Below the pieces are notes generated by a model that was not told the DNA's origin, did not search any database, and worked only from the letters and a program-made list of their open reading frames with translations. A stretch of DNA of 64,000 bases from Bacillus sp. AFS015802 (GTDB taxonomy: Bacteria > Bacillota > Bacilli > Bacillales > Bacillaceae_B), in assembly GCF_002561455.1 (NCBI RefSeq), contig NZ_NTUP01000066.1, forward strand, positions 232,802-296,801. The letters run 5' to 3'. Positions 8,075 through 16,110 of this stretch are shown piece by piece (position 1 is the stretch's first letter; each line of letters starts with the position of its first letter). The position numbers were made by a program, and so were the translations under genes.

Positions 8075-8186
8075 ATTCGACACTCCGGCATGATGATGGT
8101 GTAAAGTCGCATGATTAATCTAAGACACACACAATTCTTTCCTATCTCACACGATTGTCCTTGAAACCCGCATGATTCTCCCACTT
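8075..8186 (+). repeat. Phased intergenic repeat element, copy 2
   Basis: ATTCGACA (8075-8082) is followed by CCGGCATGAT and then units GTCGCATGATT, CACACACAATT, CTCACACGATT and CCCGCATGATT at about 20-bp spacing. It lies between a terminator and pepT. Confidence 0.75.
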
Positions 8187-8263
8187 CAGCCTTTTTTGAT
8201 GAGCCAAAAAAGCCCATGGACACGTTGGAAATTTGATATTATAAGAAAAAGGGGGAATGCAAG

Positions 8264-9499
8264 ATGAAACAAGAACTGATCGATCGTTTAACAAGATACG
8301 TGAAGGTATATACAGAGTCGAGGGACGGAGTGGATGAAACGCCTTCGACACCTGGTCAGCTCATCTTAGCCAATATGCTTGTAGAAGAATTGAAACAAAT
8401 CGGAATGACTGACGTTTCGATCGACAAGCACGGCTATGTAATGGCGACATTGCCGTCCAATACGGATAAACAAGTTCCTGCCATTGGGTTTCTTGGCCAT
8501 GTGGATACTTCTGAGGATTTTACGGGGGAAAATGTGAATCCCCAGCTTGTGGAAGAGTATGATGGGAACGATATCGTGTTACATAAGGAACAGGGAATTG
8601 TGCTGTCGGTGAAGGATTTTCCTCAGCTCTCCGGTTATAAGGGGCATACCCTCATGACAACCGATGGAACGACCCTTCTCGGTGCGGATAATAAAGCAGG
8701 GATTGCCGAGATCATGACGGCCATGGCTTATTTGATCGATCATCCTGAAGTGAAGCACGGGGATATCCGGGTAGGCTTCACACCGGATGAAGAAATAGGA
8801 AAGGGAGCCCATAAGTTCGACGTAGAGCGTTTCAATGCCAAGTTCGCTTACACAGTGGATGGTGGACCATTGGGTGAATTAGAGTATGAAAGCTTTAATG
8901 CCGCAGCAGCAACCATCAAGATTTACGGTCGAAATGTACACCCAGGTACGGCAAAAAACAAAATGGTCAACGCTGCAAAGATCGCCATGGAGTTGAATCG
9001 CAGACTTCCCGCAGAAGAAGCGCCTGAGTTTACCGATGGGTATGATGGATTCTACCATCTTTCCTCGATCCAGGGAGACGTGGAACAAACCACCATGCAT
9101 TATTTGATCAGGGATTTCGACGGGGAAAGCTTCAATGAACGAAAGAACATGCTGGAAGGGATCGTCAGCGACCTGCAGGACATTCACGGTCAACAAAACG
9201 TTCAGCTTGAAATCAAAGATCAATACTTCAATATGCGGGAAAAAATCGAGCCTGTCTTCGAAATCGTGGAGCTCGCCAAGCATGCCATGGAGAATCTGGA
9301 CATCACGCCGGATATTAAACCGATCCGCGGAGGAACGGATGGATCCACCCTTTCCTTTATGGGTCTGCCGACGCCAAATCTCTTTACCGGCGGCGAAAAC
9401 TACCACAGCCGATATGAGTTTGCTTCTGTCGATAACATGGAAAAAGCGACCAGGGTGATCATTGAGATTGTCCGGTTATGGGAAGAAAAAGCGGAATAA
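8264..9499 (+). CDS. pepT: Peptidase T (tripeptide aminopeptidase, M20B)
   Basis: This 411-residue cytoplasmic dizinc enzyme removes N-terminal residues from tripeptides. The metal and catalytic residues of PepT are in place: His79 and Asp81 in GHVDTS, Asp142 in GADNKAG, Glu176/Glu177 in TPDEEIG, Asp199 in TVDGG, and the late His in NYHSRYEF. The full length equals the family norm. The start has GGGGGAA upstream. Monocistronic, with its own terminator. Confidence 0.95.
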   Translation: MKQELIDRLTRYVKVYTESRDGVDETPSTPGQLILANMLVEELKQIGMTDVSIDKHGYVMATLPSNTDKQVPAIGFLGHVDTSEDFTGENVNPQLVEEYDGNDIVLHKEQGIVLSVKDFPQLSGYKGHTLMTTDGTTLLGADNKAGIAEIMTAMAYLIDHPEVKHGDIRVGFTPDEEIGKGAHKFDVERFNAKFAYTVDGGPLGELEYESFNAAAATIKIYGRNVHPGTAKNKMVNAAKIAMELNRRLPAEEAPEFTDGYDGFYHLSSIQGDVEQTTMHYLIRDFDGESFNERKNMLEGIVSDLQDIHGQQNVQLEIKDQYFNMREKIEPVFEIVELAKHAMENLDITPDIKPIRGGTDGSTLSFMGLPTPNLFTGGENYHSRYEFASVDNMEKATRVIIEIVRLWEEKAE

Positions 9500-9518
9500 A
9501 TGAGCTATGGGAACCTTT

Positions 9519-9550
9519 AAAGACTCGTCGATGATGGACGAGTCTTTTTT
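9519..9550 (+). terminator. Terminator of pepT
   Basis: AAAGACTCGTC (9519-9529) pairs with GACGAGTCTTT (9537-9547), then a run of T. Confidence 0.9.
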
Positions 9551-9603
9551 TATGGCAAATAAAGATTTATTTGCAATCCGGCACTATTATAATGGAGTCT
9601 CGC

Positions 9604-9957
9604 ATGATGAATATCCCTATTCCCCTATATCAGTCACTGGAGGAGAGAGGCTTGGTTGGCCGAATTGAAAAATGCATGGAGAGGCTTGCTGAATCCGAGG
9701 TACTCCGATATAAATCTATTCCTTCACGGACCATTTCGATCAACCATATGAAGCGTCCCACCTGGGAACGAAATCATCGAGACAGAAGCAGGGTGCCAAT
9801 GGACCTGTCTCAACGGCATTGCCCGAGCAAAGAAAAGATTGTATGATCTGGAATGGTTTGTCATAATGATACCGAGACAAGCGGGATTTATTTGGATTAT
9901 TTTGTAAAAACAAAACCTTTAGCAAACGAGAACCGTCTTATTATTAGAGATACATAA
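9604..9957 (+). pseudogene. Decayed coding region, unidentified
   Basis: The three forward frames each carry protein-like stretches in succession: one gives IPLYQSLEERGLVGRIEKC, a second gives GIARAKKRLYDLEWFV, and a third gives DTETSGIYLDYFVKTKPLAN ending at 9957. No frame is open throughout. This pattern suggests a gene of about 110 residues with at least two frameshifts. I cannot name the family. The upstream 9580-9610 bases resemble two repeat units (CCGGCACTATT, TCTCGCATGAT). Confidence 0.4.
9912..9938 (+). promoter_or_regulatory. ECF-type promoter of the sigma/anti-sigma operon
   Basis: AAAAC (9912-9916) and CGTC (9934-9937) are separated by 17 bp, the AAC...CGTC pattern of extracytoplasmic-function sigma promoters. 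It lies upstream of an ECF sigma gene, so positive autoregulation is likely. A matching site occurs at 38065. Confidence 0.5.
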
Positions 9958-9975
9958 AGCAGGTGAATGGTGAAA

Positions 9976-10515
9976 ATGGAGCAGCGGACGAAATCCGAGA
10001 AAGATCGACTACTTGAGGAAGCCATGACGGCATACGGAAATGATGTCTATTATGTTGTCTATTCTTATGTGAAAGAGCATAGCCTGGCAGAGGACCTGAC
10101 CCAGGAGATCTTCATTAAATTTTACAAAAAGGTGGATACCTTCAGGGAAGATTCTTCCCTGAAAACCTGGATCATCAGCGTGGCTGTCAATCACTGCAAG
10201 GATTATTTAAGGCGGTGGGATACGAGAATGATCAGCATCTCCAATAAAATCAATGAGATGGTCAAGGGGAAAATGGGGGCACCTGAACAAACCGTCATCG
10301 AGAATGAACGGAATTCAGAGCTGATTGAAAGCGTCTTGTCCCTTCCCGTCAAATATCGAGAAGTCATCTTTTTGTATTACTTTGAAGAAATGAAGTTATC
10401 CGAAATCGGTGCGAGCCTCGACATCAACACCAATACGGTGAAGACCCGCCTGGCGAGAGGAAAGGCATTGCTTGAGTCCGCCATCAAACGTAGCGAGGTG
10501 TATAAAAATGGATGA
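9976..10515 (+). CDS. ECF RNA polymerase sigma factor
   Basis: The 179-residue product has region 2 (AEDLTQEIFIKFYKKVDTFR, about residues 37-56) and region 4 (LPVKYREVIFLYYFEEMKLSEIG with a following helix-turn-helix, about 120-165), and no region 3, as in ECF sigma factors. ATG at 9976 has AGGTGA nine bases away; ATG at 9967 abuts it. The stop overlaps the start of the membrane anti-sigma gene, giving translational coupling. Similar to SigV/SigW/SigX class; exact assignment not possible. Confidence 0.85.
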   Translation: MEQRTKSEKDRLLEEAMTAYGNDVYYVVYSYVKEHSLAEDLTQEIFIKFYKKVDTFREDSSLKTWIISVAVNHCKDYLRRWDTRMISISNKINEMVKGKMGAPEQTVIENERNSELIESVLSLPVKYREVIFLYYFEEMKLSEIGASLDINTNTVKTRLARGKALLESAIKRSEVYKNG

Positions 10516-11146
10516 ACTTAAATCTTTACGTGGATTGATGAAAGAAGAAACATTTAAAGGACGGGGATTTACGGATCAAATGAGGGAGAATATCCGGAGT
10601 GAAGTCCATTCTAAGAAGCCTGGGCCGTTTTCCGTTCATAAAAAACCGATCTTTGCCCCTATCCTGTCTGTGCTATTTTTTGCCGCCTGTCTTTCTGTCT
10701 TTGTTTACTTCGGTGGGACACAGCTGGGCATCTTCGGAAACAATGCGAGTGCCCCGTTACATGAAGTAAGCGATCGTCCGGAATTCCTGGGGAAGGAGTT
10801 CAAATTCATCACCAAGGTACCTTTCGAAGTGAAAAATGTCAGCACCAAAACGGCTGAAGGCCCATACGGTAACATGCAAATGATCACCTTATTAGGTCCA
10901 GAGAAACAGACGATCACGATGTCCTTTCATCTTCTAGAGCCGGGGACTGATCTGAACTTATTACAGGAACCCGTGAAAGTCGGTACTTCTACAGGAAGCT
11001 ATACTGAATCAGAGGGTCCGTTAAAGTCAAACTTGCTGACATGGATCGAGGGCGAGTCCTTGTACGAACTGAAATACATGCCCGCCCGGTCCGGCATCAG
11101 CCTAACGAAAGACGACATGATCAAAATGGCGGAGTCCTTCCGTTAA
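10508..11146 (+). CDS. Membrane anti-sigma factor with DUF4367-like C-terminal domain
   Basis: The 212-residue protein starts with a cytoplasmic region (about 1-45) that should bind the sigma factor, followed by one transmembrane helix (about 47-67) and an external domain. The C-terminus (WIEGESLYELKYM...LTKDDMIKMAESF) resembles DUF4367 domains of anti-sigma proteins. The start overlaps the sigma stop by eight bases, with GAGGTG upstream. Release presumably follows an envelope signal; no typical zinc-finger ZAS motif (HxxxCxxC) is visible. Confidence 0.7.
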   Translation: MDELKSLRGLMKEETFKGRGFTDQMRENIRSEVHSKKPGPFSVHKKPIFAPILSVLFFAACLSVFVYFGGTQLGIFGNNASAPLHEVSDRPEFLGKEFKFITKVPFEVKNVSTKTAEGPYGNMQMITLLGPEKQTITMSFHLLEPGTDLNLLQEPVKVGTSTGSYTESEGPLKSNLLTWIEGESLYELKYMPARSGISLTKDDMIKMAESFR

Positions 11147-11150
11147 TGAA

Positions 11151-11186
11151 AAAGGATGATGGGTTCCTGCTCCATCATCCTTTCTC
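11151..11186. terminator. Bidirectional terminator
   Basis: AAAGGATGATG (11151-11161) pairs with CATCATCCTTT (11173-11183). It ends the sigma operon on plus and the small gene at 11189 on minus. Confidence 0.85.
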
Positions 11187-11188
11187 TG

Positions 11189-11389
11189 TTAATAGGTCCC
11201 GTATATTACATTCACGATTTTTCCGCTTTTGTCATACGTGACCTTCTTCCACTGACTCCCGCCATTTGCGCTTTTATATAAGACGATTGTATAACTGCCC
11301 GAAGTACTCCGGGAGGCTTCTATCCAGGTGACGCCACCCTGGCCTCCGCCGTCTTCGATGACTCTCGTTCCGTCATTTATTTCTGCCAT
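11189..11389 (-). CDS. Hypothetical 66-residue protein
   Basis: The product is cytoplasmic, probably all-beta: a Gly-rich N-terminus (DGTRVIEDGGGQGGVTW) followed by SGSYTIVLYKSANGG and KKVTYDKSGKIVNV. AAGGGGGTG precedes the ATG. It is monocistronic and convergent with the sigma operon. No named family recognised. Confidence 0.6.
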   Translation of the reverse strand: MAEINDGTRVIEDGGGQGGVTWIEASRSTSGSYTIVLYKSANGGSQWKKVTYDKSGKIVNVIYGTY

Positions 11390-11597
11390 TGTTTACACCC
11401 CCTTGAAAAGCTCAGCACTTTTTGTTAGAGAATACCATTAATCTATGCCTATCATACTACAATACTTCTGATTGTATTTTCCTGTTATATTTGGATCAGA
11501 CGGTGAAATCAGCGGTATAATTCGGGATAGCTATGGAAATCCAGACGAGGTATAAATATTTTAATAAAAGTGCGGCTAAGTGTGGGGAATAAAGAAT

Positions 11598-11692
11598 ATT
11601 CGACAAGTAAACATCAATATCAAATATCTCCTTATACGGCACGAAAAATCTTAATCTCGCATGAAAGTGATTGAATTCCGCCTGAAGAAGAG
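11598..11692 (+). repeat. Phased intergenic repeat element, copy 3 (degenerate)
   Basis: The leader ATAAAGAATATTCGACA is identical over 17 bases to copy 6 at 62397. The units are eroded: CGGCACGAAAAATC, TCTCGCATGAAAG and TTCCGCCTGAAG at about 20-bp spacing. It makes up most of the 410-bp gap between the small minus-strand gene and the broken membrane gene. Confidence 0.6.
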
Positions 11693-11695
11693 GGA

Positions 11696-11727
11696 TTGTA
11701 TAAAGGGTGATTATTTGAAATAATTGG
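11696..11727 (+). promoter_or_regulatory. Extended -10 promoter, TGAAATAATTGG class, copy 1
   Basis: TTGTAT (11696-11701), a 17-bp spacer, then AATAAT (11719-11724) preceded by TTTGA and followed by TGG. It lies 74 bp before the broken small membrane gene. Confidence 0.5.
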
Positions 11728-11800
11728 TAGTGTGTAAGAGGTTTTGAGAAAAAACGTAATGGGAAACCGACACCGTAGAAAATAAAAAGGAGTGAATACT

Positions 11801-11995
11801 TTGGGCACCGATAAATCTTCTGAACCGGGCAAATAGAGTGCGAAATATGGAAGTATGGTTATTGCCATCAGTTGTTTGTTAACGTGCATTACAAGCTGGG
11901 GAGAGAATTGGATTCTTACGGTTGTTTTAGGGGGAGGCGTAGTGGTGTGTGGAACGATGGGTATTTTTGACCTTAAACAACATTTGAAGGAATGA
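11801..11995 (+). pseudogene. Small membrane protein interrupted by an in-frame TAG
   Basis: A TTG at 11801 has a good AAAAGGAGTGA ribosome binding site. The frame reads MGTDKSSEPGK, then TAG at 11834-11836, then continues SAKYGSMVIAISCLL and a second helix to TGA at 11993. Without the TAG it would be a 64-residue two-helix membrane protein. An internal ATG at 11855 lacks an evident ribosome binding site. Either a recent nonsense mutation or a sequencing error. Confidence 0.55.
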
Positions 11996-12030
11996 ATATC
12001 ACTGAACCTATAGAAAAGGAAGATGTAAAT

Positions 12031-12684
12031 ATGGTGAAAAATAAAAAGTCTCTCATTGCTTCAGGTGTGCTGTTGATTATTTGCATGTCCCTCTATTTCC
12101 CGTTTCCAAATAATCAATTGCTTTACACGCGTACCACGTTCATGTCCTTTCCCATCTCAGATTACGATGGATACAATGTGCTCGCTATTATAGGATCTTT
12201 TTTATTCATCTTCGCCATTGTTTTACTTGTGAAGGGAATATCAAAATACCATGTAAGGACAGTGATCATCGTTTTGTTTGCTTATACACTATTCCCTTTG
12301 GGGATGGTTTGGATGTATCAGGAAACGTTAGCAACTGGAATTGCCGCCATATCTTATGATGGAAAGGGGACGTGTGACTTCGAACAGGTAAAGAACGAAT
12401 TGTTTAAAGGAGAATGCAATCTCCTGATGACCAATCATAGCGGTCATCCCGTAACATTCGAGGTTGAATTCCTGGATACGTTCTTTCCGCTATCCGACAC
12501 ACGATTAACCTCACTCATGAATGAGAATGGTCCTGTGGAGATTACAATCGAAGCCAATCGTGAAAAAATGGTCAATCTGGAGGAAGTACTCGATTTATCC
12601 AATGTTCCCAATCATGTAGATGGAGCAAGCACGATGGATGTTCATTTTAAAATCTTGAATGGGGACAAAGAACGGGTTATGTAG
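12031..12684 (+). CDS. Hypothetical membrane protein with extracytoplasmic domain
   Basis: The 217-residue protein has three hydrophobic helices (about 8-25, 52-73, 82-105) followed by a soluble C-terminal domain of about 100 residues that looks beta-rich (CNLLMTNHSGHPVTFEVEFL). Two cysteines (in GTCDFEQ and GECNLL) could form a disulfide. ATG at 12031 with AAAAGGAAG is preferred over ATG at 11992. Resembles uncharacterised Bacillus membrane proteins. Confidence 0.6.
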   Translation: MVKNKKSLIASGVLLIICMSLYFPFPNNQLLYTRTTFMSFPISDYDGYNVLAIIGSFLFIFAIVLLVKGISKYHVRTVIIVLFAYTLFPLGMVWMYQETLATGIAAISYDGKGTCDFEQVKNELFKGECNLLMTNHSGHPVTFEVEFLDTFFPLSDTRLTSLMNENGPVEITIEANREKMVNLEEVLDLSNVPNHVDGASTMDVHFKILNGDKERVM

Positions 12685-12760
12685 TGGGGATTGAACACGT
12701 TTTGTACATAAGTATGCTTATAAAGATCACCAAATATACCGTCGTAAGGAGAATGACCCC

Positions 12761-13315
12761 TTGGAAGCTTCCCTCTTAGAATGGTTCAACACACTAGGCG
12801 TCTATGCCATCATAGTAAGCATTCTACTAAACATCATCATCAGTGTGCTTGGTGTCCTGCCAAGTGTCGCCATCACCGCTGTCAATATTGCGTTCTTCGG
12901 CTTTCAAGAAGGATTGGCCGTATCGATTGCAGGAGAAGCGCTCGGTGCCATCGTCAGCTTTTATTTATATCGCAGAGGCATGAATAAGTTTCTGCGCCAT
13001 AAAGAAATCAACAGCAGATTATTGAAGCGAATGCAGCAATCGAGAGGGGGAGAAGCTTTTTTCCTCATCATCGCCCTTAGGATCTTTCCATTCATTCCAT
13101 CAGGGCTCGTGACGTTGGCAGCCGCCGTCAGTAAAGTAGGGATCATCCAATATTCTGTTGCGAGTACATTAGGGAAGATGCCTGCACTTGTCATTGAAGC
13201 ATATTCGATACAGCAGGTTCTCGTGTGGAATTGGAAAGGAAAAATCATCTTAAGTGGGTTTTTGCTTTTTCTTATTTGGCTTATTTTGACCGATAGGAAA
13301 TCAGCAAAGAAGTGA
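12761..13315 (+). CDS. VTT-domain (DedA/TVP38-like) membrane protein
   Basis: The 184-residue product starts at TTG with TAAGGAGAA upstream. It has the VTT-domain layout: an N-terminal helix pair, a Gly-rich re-entrant segment (AGEALGAIVSFYLYRRG, about 57-73), and the family hallmark LRIFPFIPSG (about 106-115), then further helices. Members scramble or flip lipids and maintain membrane homeostasis. The specific substrate here is unknown. Confidence 0.8.
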   Translation: MEASLLEWFNTLGVYAIIVSILLNIIISVLGVLPSVAITAVNIAFFGFQEGLAVSIAGEALGAIVSFYLYRRGMNKFLRHKEINSRLLKRMQQSRGGEAFFLIIALRIFPFIPSGLVTLAAAVSKVGIIQYSVASTLGKMPALVIEAYSIQQVLVWNWKGKIILSGFLLFLIWLILTDRKSAKK

Positions 13316-13450
13316 GGCATGGGGACAGTCAACAAACGAAGAACCCTTAACGTCTTCTGTTACCTGATGGGTATAGGAGGGTCCATTTTTATCGTCAGAA
13401 ATGCTGAAGGACACCTATTTAGTCCATACGCATAGAAAGGTGGCATGAGC

Positions 13451-13633
13451 ATGTTAAAGAAAAGAATTCAACTTCCCCTGATCTATTTCGTGATATCTAT
13501 CATATATCAGTGGCTCAAGAATGGGGAAATCAGATGTATGGAAAATAGTTCTATAGGTTTCTTCATGTTCATATTTGTATTACTATTTCATTGGGCGGAA
13601 AAGCCATTTAAGTGGAGTAGAAAGCAGCATTAA
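13451..13633 (+). CDS. Small two-helix membrane protein (60 aa)
   Basis: The product has hydrophobic segments at about 6-20 and 33-47 and a basic C-terminus (KPFKWSRKQH). ATG at 13451 follows AGAAAGG by ten bases; another ATG lies at 13445. Just upstream at 13321 is a GGGGACAG fragment like the REP elements. Unrecognised. Confidence 0.5.
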   Translation: MLKKRIQLPLIYFVISIIYQWLKNGEIRCMENSSIGFFMFIFVLLFHWAEKPFKWSRKQH

Positions 13634-13710
13634 GTGGAAAGCAATTCTGATGAAGACAAAGGGGTTTTGGCGGGGCCGGTTGAGTAGTAGACGATGTCGA
13701 TATAGCCGCA

Positions 13711-14055
13711 TTACCGTTCCACCCGGTTTTCAAGATTGAAGACCCGCTTATCTATGTCAGTCAGTCTTGTATTTGTATAATGAAATTCAGATTCTATGCT
13801 CTGCCTCGTCACCTTTAACATCGCAATGATGTCTTCGGTTTGTGAGGCTTCAATCCGGTTGACGGTTTCCTTTATTTCCTTCACATCATCTTGAGTTGTC
13901 TTCAAATCAGAACTAATCTTGCGAACATCTGCCTGAGTTTCTTTCAAATCAGAACTCATGCTACGGACATCAGCTTGAGTCGTTTGCAGCTCACTCCGAA
14001 ACTCTTTCATTTCACTTTTTAAATCCAATAATATTTCAAGTATTTGCTTTTCCAT
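13711..14055 (-). CDS. Coiled-coil protein with internal 14-residue repeats
   Basis: The 114-residue protein is almost entirely helical coiled coil. Around residues 23-60 the unit TQADVR.MSSDLKE repeats about three times every 14 residues (QADVRSMSSDLKET, QADVRKISSDLKTT, QDDVKEI), which is four helical turns. The C-terminal part (TNTRLTDIDKRVFNLENRV) is a second coil. Start at 14055 with AAGGAGGTGA. No enzyme or membrane segment; likely a scaffold or oligomeric protein of unknown role. Confidence 0.65.
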   Translation of the reverse strand: MEKQILEILLDLKSEMKEFRSELQTTQADVRSMSSDLKETQADVRKISSDLKTTQDDVKEIKETVNRIEASQTEDIIAMLKVTRQSIESEFHYTNTRLTDIDKRVFNLENRVER

Positions 14056-14167
14056 TTTTCTCACCTCCTTCATTTCATTATAAAATATAGACATCGGACA
14101 ATCTACCTTAAACCTTTTCCTTTTTTGAAAGAGGAATAGGGACGGTGTGAACCGCCCATTGGCATCC

Positions 14168-14308
14168 TTAATCCCGCATGGCTCCCGCTTCCCGGGAAGT
14201 CATCGCACCCTGTCCTGCCGCTACATCTTTTTGAATTTGTTTTTTTACCTGCTGTGGGTCCGTCCCGGATGTCGTGGATGTCATCTTCGTTTGATCAGGT
14301 TTCTTCAT
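14168..14308 (-). CDS. Gamma-SASP-like small peptide (46 aa)
   Basis: The short ORF starts at 14308 behind AAGGAGGTGAATGTAG. It is hydrophilic and Gln/Lys/Thr-rich with a central TSGTDPQQVKKQ that resembles the ETNAQQVKKQN repeats of gamma-type spore proteins, then AAGQGAM. Only one such motif is present, so the assignment is tentative. A sporulation promoter was not identified. Confidence 0.45.
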   Translation of the reverse strand: MKKPDQTKMTSTTSGTDPQQVKKQIQKDVAAGQGAMTSREAGAMRD

Positions 14309-14436
14309 CTACATTCACCTCCTTACGTTGGTAGTATGAGCGGTACGACCAGACGATATGAAAAATTTTCCCTTGTCCAGAAAAAGGAAGGGAGCTATAA
14401 TAGAAAGGAATCTTACAAAATAAAGGAGGGAATATC

Positions 14437-14538
14437 ATGCATACGTTCACTTTAGACATCAAAAAATACCGTGTATTAATGATGTCTATTATTGGAATTT
14501 CAGCCGTCCTCGGGACACGTCTGTCCTTTTTTAGCTGA
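14437..14538 (+). CDS. 33-residue membrane peptide
   Basis: ATG at 14437 has a very strong AAAGGAGGG with six-base spacing. The peptide is a basic/polar start (MHTFTLDIKKYR) followed by one hydrophobic helix (VLMMSIIGISAVLG) and RLSFFS. A strong terminator follows within 50 bp, consistent with a free-standing gene. No family recognised. Confidence 0.5.
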   Translation: MHTFTLDIKKYRVLMMSIIGISAVLGTRLSFFS

Positions 14539-14582
14539 TTTTCCATAATGTGAACGAGTGTATGATTTCCTAGTATAGCGAG

Positions 14583-14617
14583 AGCCACGGGGAATGATTC
14601 CCTGTGGCTTTTTTTTG
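14583..14617 (+). terminator. Intrinsic terminator
   Basis: AGCCACGGGGAA (14583-14594) pairs with TTCCCTGTGGCT (14598-14609), followed by eight T. Confidence 0.9.
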
Positions 14618-14655
14618 ATTTTATGTAGCGATGGCGGCTAGGGAGTGACCGATTA

Positions 14656-14693
14656 TTCAGCTGCTGAATCTAAGCAGATTATCAGCAGCTGAA
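14656..14693. repeat. Long perfect inverted repeat before the MFS gene
   Basis: TTCAGCTGCTGA (14656-14667) and TCAGCAGCTGAA (14682-14693) are perfect 12-bp arms, with ATC/GAT extending the stem inward. There is no T-tract. It lies about 50 bp upstream of the MFS start, so an operator or mRNA leader structure is possible. Confidence 0.55.
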
Positions 14694-14745
14694 ACCCAAG
14701 CCGTTCGAGCTCATTTATTTTTTTGTTATGAGAGGACGAAATGAA

Positions 14746-15945
14746 ATGATGAAAATACTGAAAACCAAAAATAATATCTATTTATTATACTTTTATCTCT
14801 TTTTTGCCCAACTGTTTTTCGACCGGGCATTATGGGTCATCTATCTTGGCGACAAGGGGATGACCTTAGGCGAAATCGGTGTACTGGAGGCCCTGCTTCA
14901 TTTGGCCATCGTGTTATTCGAAGTGCCGACGGGGATGATCGCTGATTTGTATGGACGGAAGGTCAGTCTCGTGATTGGAAACCTGTTCAGTCTTCTGTAT
15001 GGATTGTTTATGCTGCTCAGCGGCTCATTTTCCATGTTCACCTTGGCGTTTCTGTCCATGGGGCTCATGGTGACCCTTCATTCAGGGGCCGAGCAGGCAT
15101 TTGCCTATGACACGCTGAAAAATGACAAACGGGAGAAGGATTATACCCGGGTGATCGGGAGCATGACGGCAATTTCCCTGTTATCCTTGAGCCTGGCGAA
15201 ATTCCTCGGTGGTTTCATGGCCGAAGTCAGCTGGGAGTGGGTGTATGGGTCCACGATTTTCACCCATGTCCTGGCCGTGATTCCCCTTCTGTTCATGAAA
15301 GAACCGGAAAGGGAGAAGACCGAGGACATCGGCGGCCGCTGGTATCATCAGTGGGTCCATCAATTCCGGCTGGGGGTCAATGTGTGGAGGAATAACGGGG
15401 TCATTCATGCACCGGTTGTCCTCTTCATTCTTGCGAGTGCGGTCATGGTGATCATGGTATTCTACGGACAGGAATACTTCGTGGAGCTGGGCTATTCATC
15501 CATCGTCGTTGGAGCGGTGTTCACCGTTGAAGGTCTCCTTGGCGTCGTGATGGCAAAGCTCGCGTACAAGGTCGAGGAACGATTCAAATTCTTTAACATC
15601 CTTTATTACGGCTTAGGTCTTTTTCTTGTCTTTTTCATCCTGTTCATCTTTGCGACGGACTGGGCGATCCTGCTGTCGTTTTTGATTCTTGCACAACTCT
15701 TGAGCCTGTTCGAACCGATCTTCAGCTCGTTCGTGCAAAGCTTCCTGAAGAGCAATGTCAGATCCACATTCCTTTCCCTGATTGGGTTGATGGAGAGCTT
15801 CGTCATCATGATCAGTTTCCCGGTCTTCGGCTATGCCATTGAACAGACGGGGTTTACAGACGGATTTGCCTGGCTGCTGGTGATTTTCTTTGTACTGGCA
15901 GGCGGGTATCTGGTTGGACAAAGGATGATGATGAACAAGCGGTAA
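14746..15945 (+). CDS. Major facilitator superfamily transporter
   Basis: The product is about 399 residues with roughly 12 transmembrane helices. The MFS motif A between helices 2 and 3 is present as GMIADLYGRKVSL. The family resembles Bacillus drug-efflux or tetracycline-type exporters with unknown substrate. ATG at 14746 has AGAGGA at suitable distance; in-frame ATG at 14728 is less likely. Monocistronic with its own terminator. Confidence 0.8.
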   Translation: MMKILKTKNNIYLLYFYLFFAQLFFDRALWVIYLGDKGMTLGEIGVLEALLHLAIVLFEVPTGMIADLYGRKVSLVIGNLFSLLYGLFMLLSGSFSMFTLAFLSMGLMVTLHSGAEQAFAYDTLKNDKREKDYTRVIGSMTAISLLSLSLAKFLGGFMAEVSWEWVYGSTIFTHVLAVIPLLFMKEPEREKTEDIGGRWYHQWVHQFRLGVNVWRNNGVIHAPVVLFILASAVMVIMVFYGQEYFVELGYSSIVVGAVFTVEGLLGVVMAKLAYKVEERFKFFNILYYGLGLFLVFFILFIFATDWAILLSFLILAQLLSLFEPIFSSFVQSFLKSNVRSTFLSLIGLMESFVIMISFPVFGYAIEQTGFTDGFAWLLVIFFVLAGGYLVGQRMMMNKR

Positions 15946-15949
15946 AGAA

Positions 15950-15982
15950 GGGGCTTCTCACTTTTGGTGGGAAGCTTTTTTG
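15950..15982 (+). terminator. Terminator of the MFS gene
   Basis: GGCTTCTCAC pairs with GTGGGAAGC across a short TTTTG loop, followed by TTTTTT. Confidence 0.8.
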
Positions 15983-16033
15983 TTGAAAATAAATTTATCA
16001 CGAGTAACTTACTCTTTTCTTATCATTCAATTG

Positions 16034-16050
16034 TTCACAAAATGTTCACT
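16034..16050 (+). promoter_or_regulatory. PhoP-box-like direct repeat
   Basis: TTCACA-N5-TTCACT occupies 16034-16050, an 11-bp periodicity matching the Bacillus PhoP consensus TTHACA with 5-base spacing. It ends 23 bp upstream of the TATAAT at 16074-16079. Confidence 0.4.
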
Positions 16051-16073
16051 TATGCAGCCCACCCCTGACTCGC

Positions 16074-16079
16074 TATAAT
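16074..16079 (+). promoter_or_regulatory. -10 box of the DUF2798 gene
   Basis: A perfect TATAAT without a good -35 hexamer at 17 bp, as expected for an activator-dependent promoter. The ATG at 16078 overlaps it and is therefore not the start. Confidence 0.5.
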
Positions 16080-16110
16080 GACACAGTGTTCAAAAGAAGG
16101 GATGATAAAA

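Noticed and set aside
13316-13440. Possible decayed gene between the VTT-domain gene and the small membrane gene
   Set aside because: Only fragments of sense sequence are visible; the GGGGACAG piece belongs to the REP-like family, and no frame is long enough to support a gene.
14161-14180. ATCCCGCATGG resembles the repeat unit CCCGCATGATT
   Set aside because: It lies inside the gamma-SASP-like coding region, is not followed by phased units, and lacks the ATTCGACA leader.
14147-14455. Plus-strand ORF starting at 14147
   Set aside because: It is an antisense shadow of the gamma-SASP-like gene on the minus strand, which has a far better ribosome binding site and composition.
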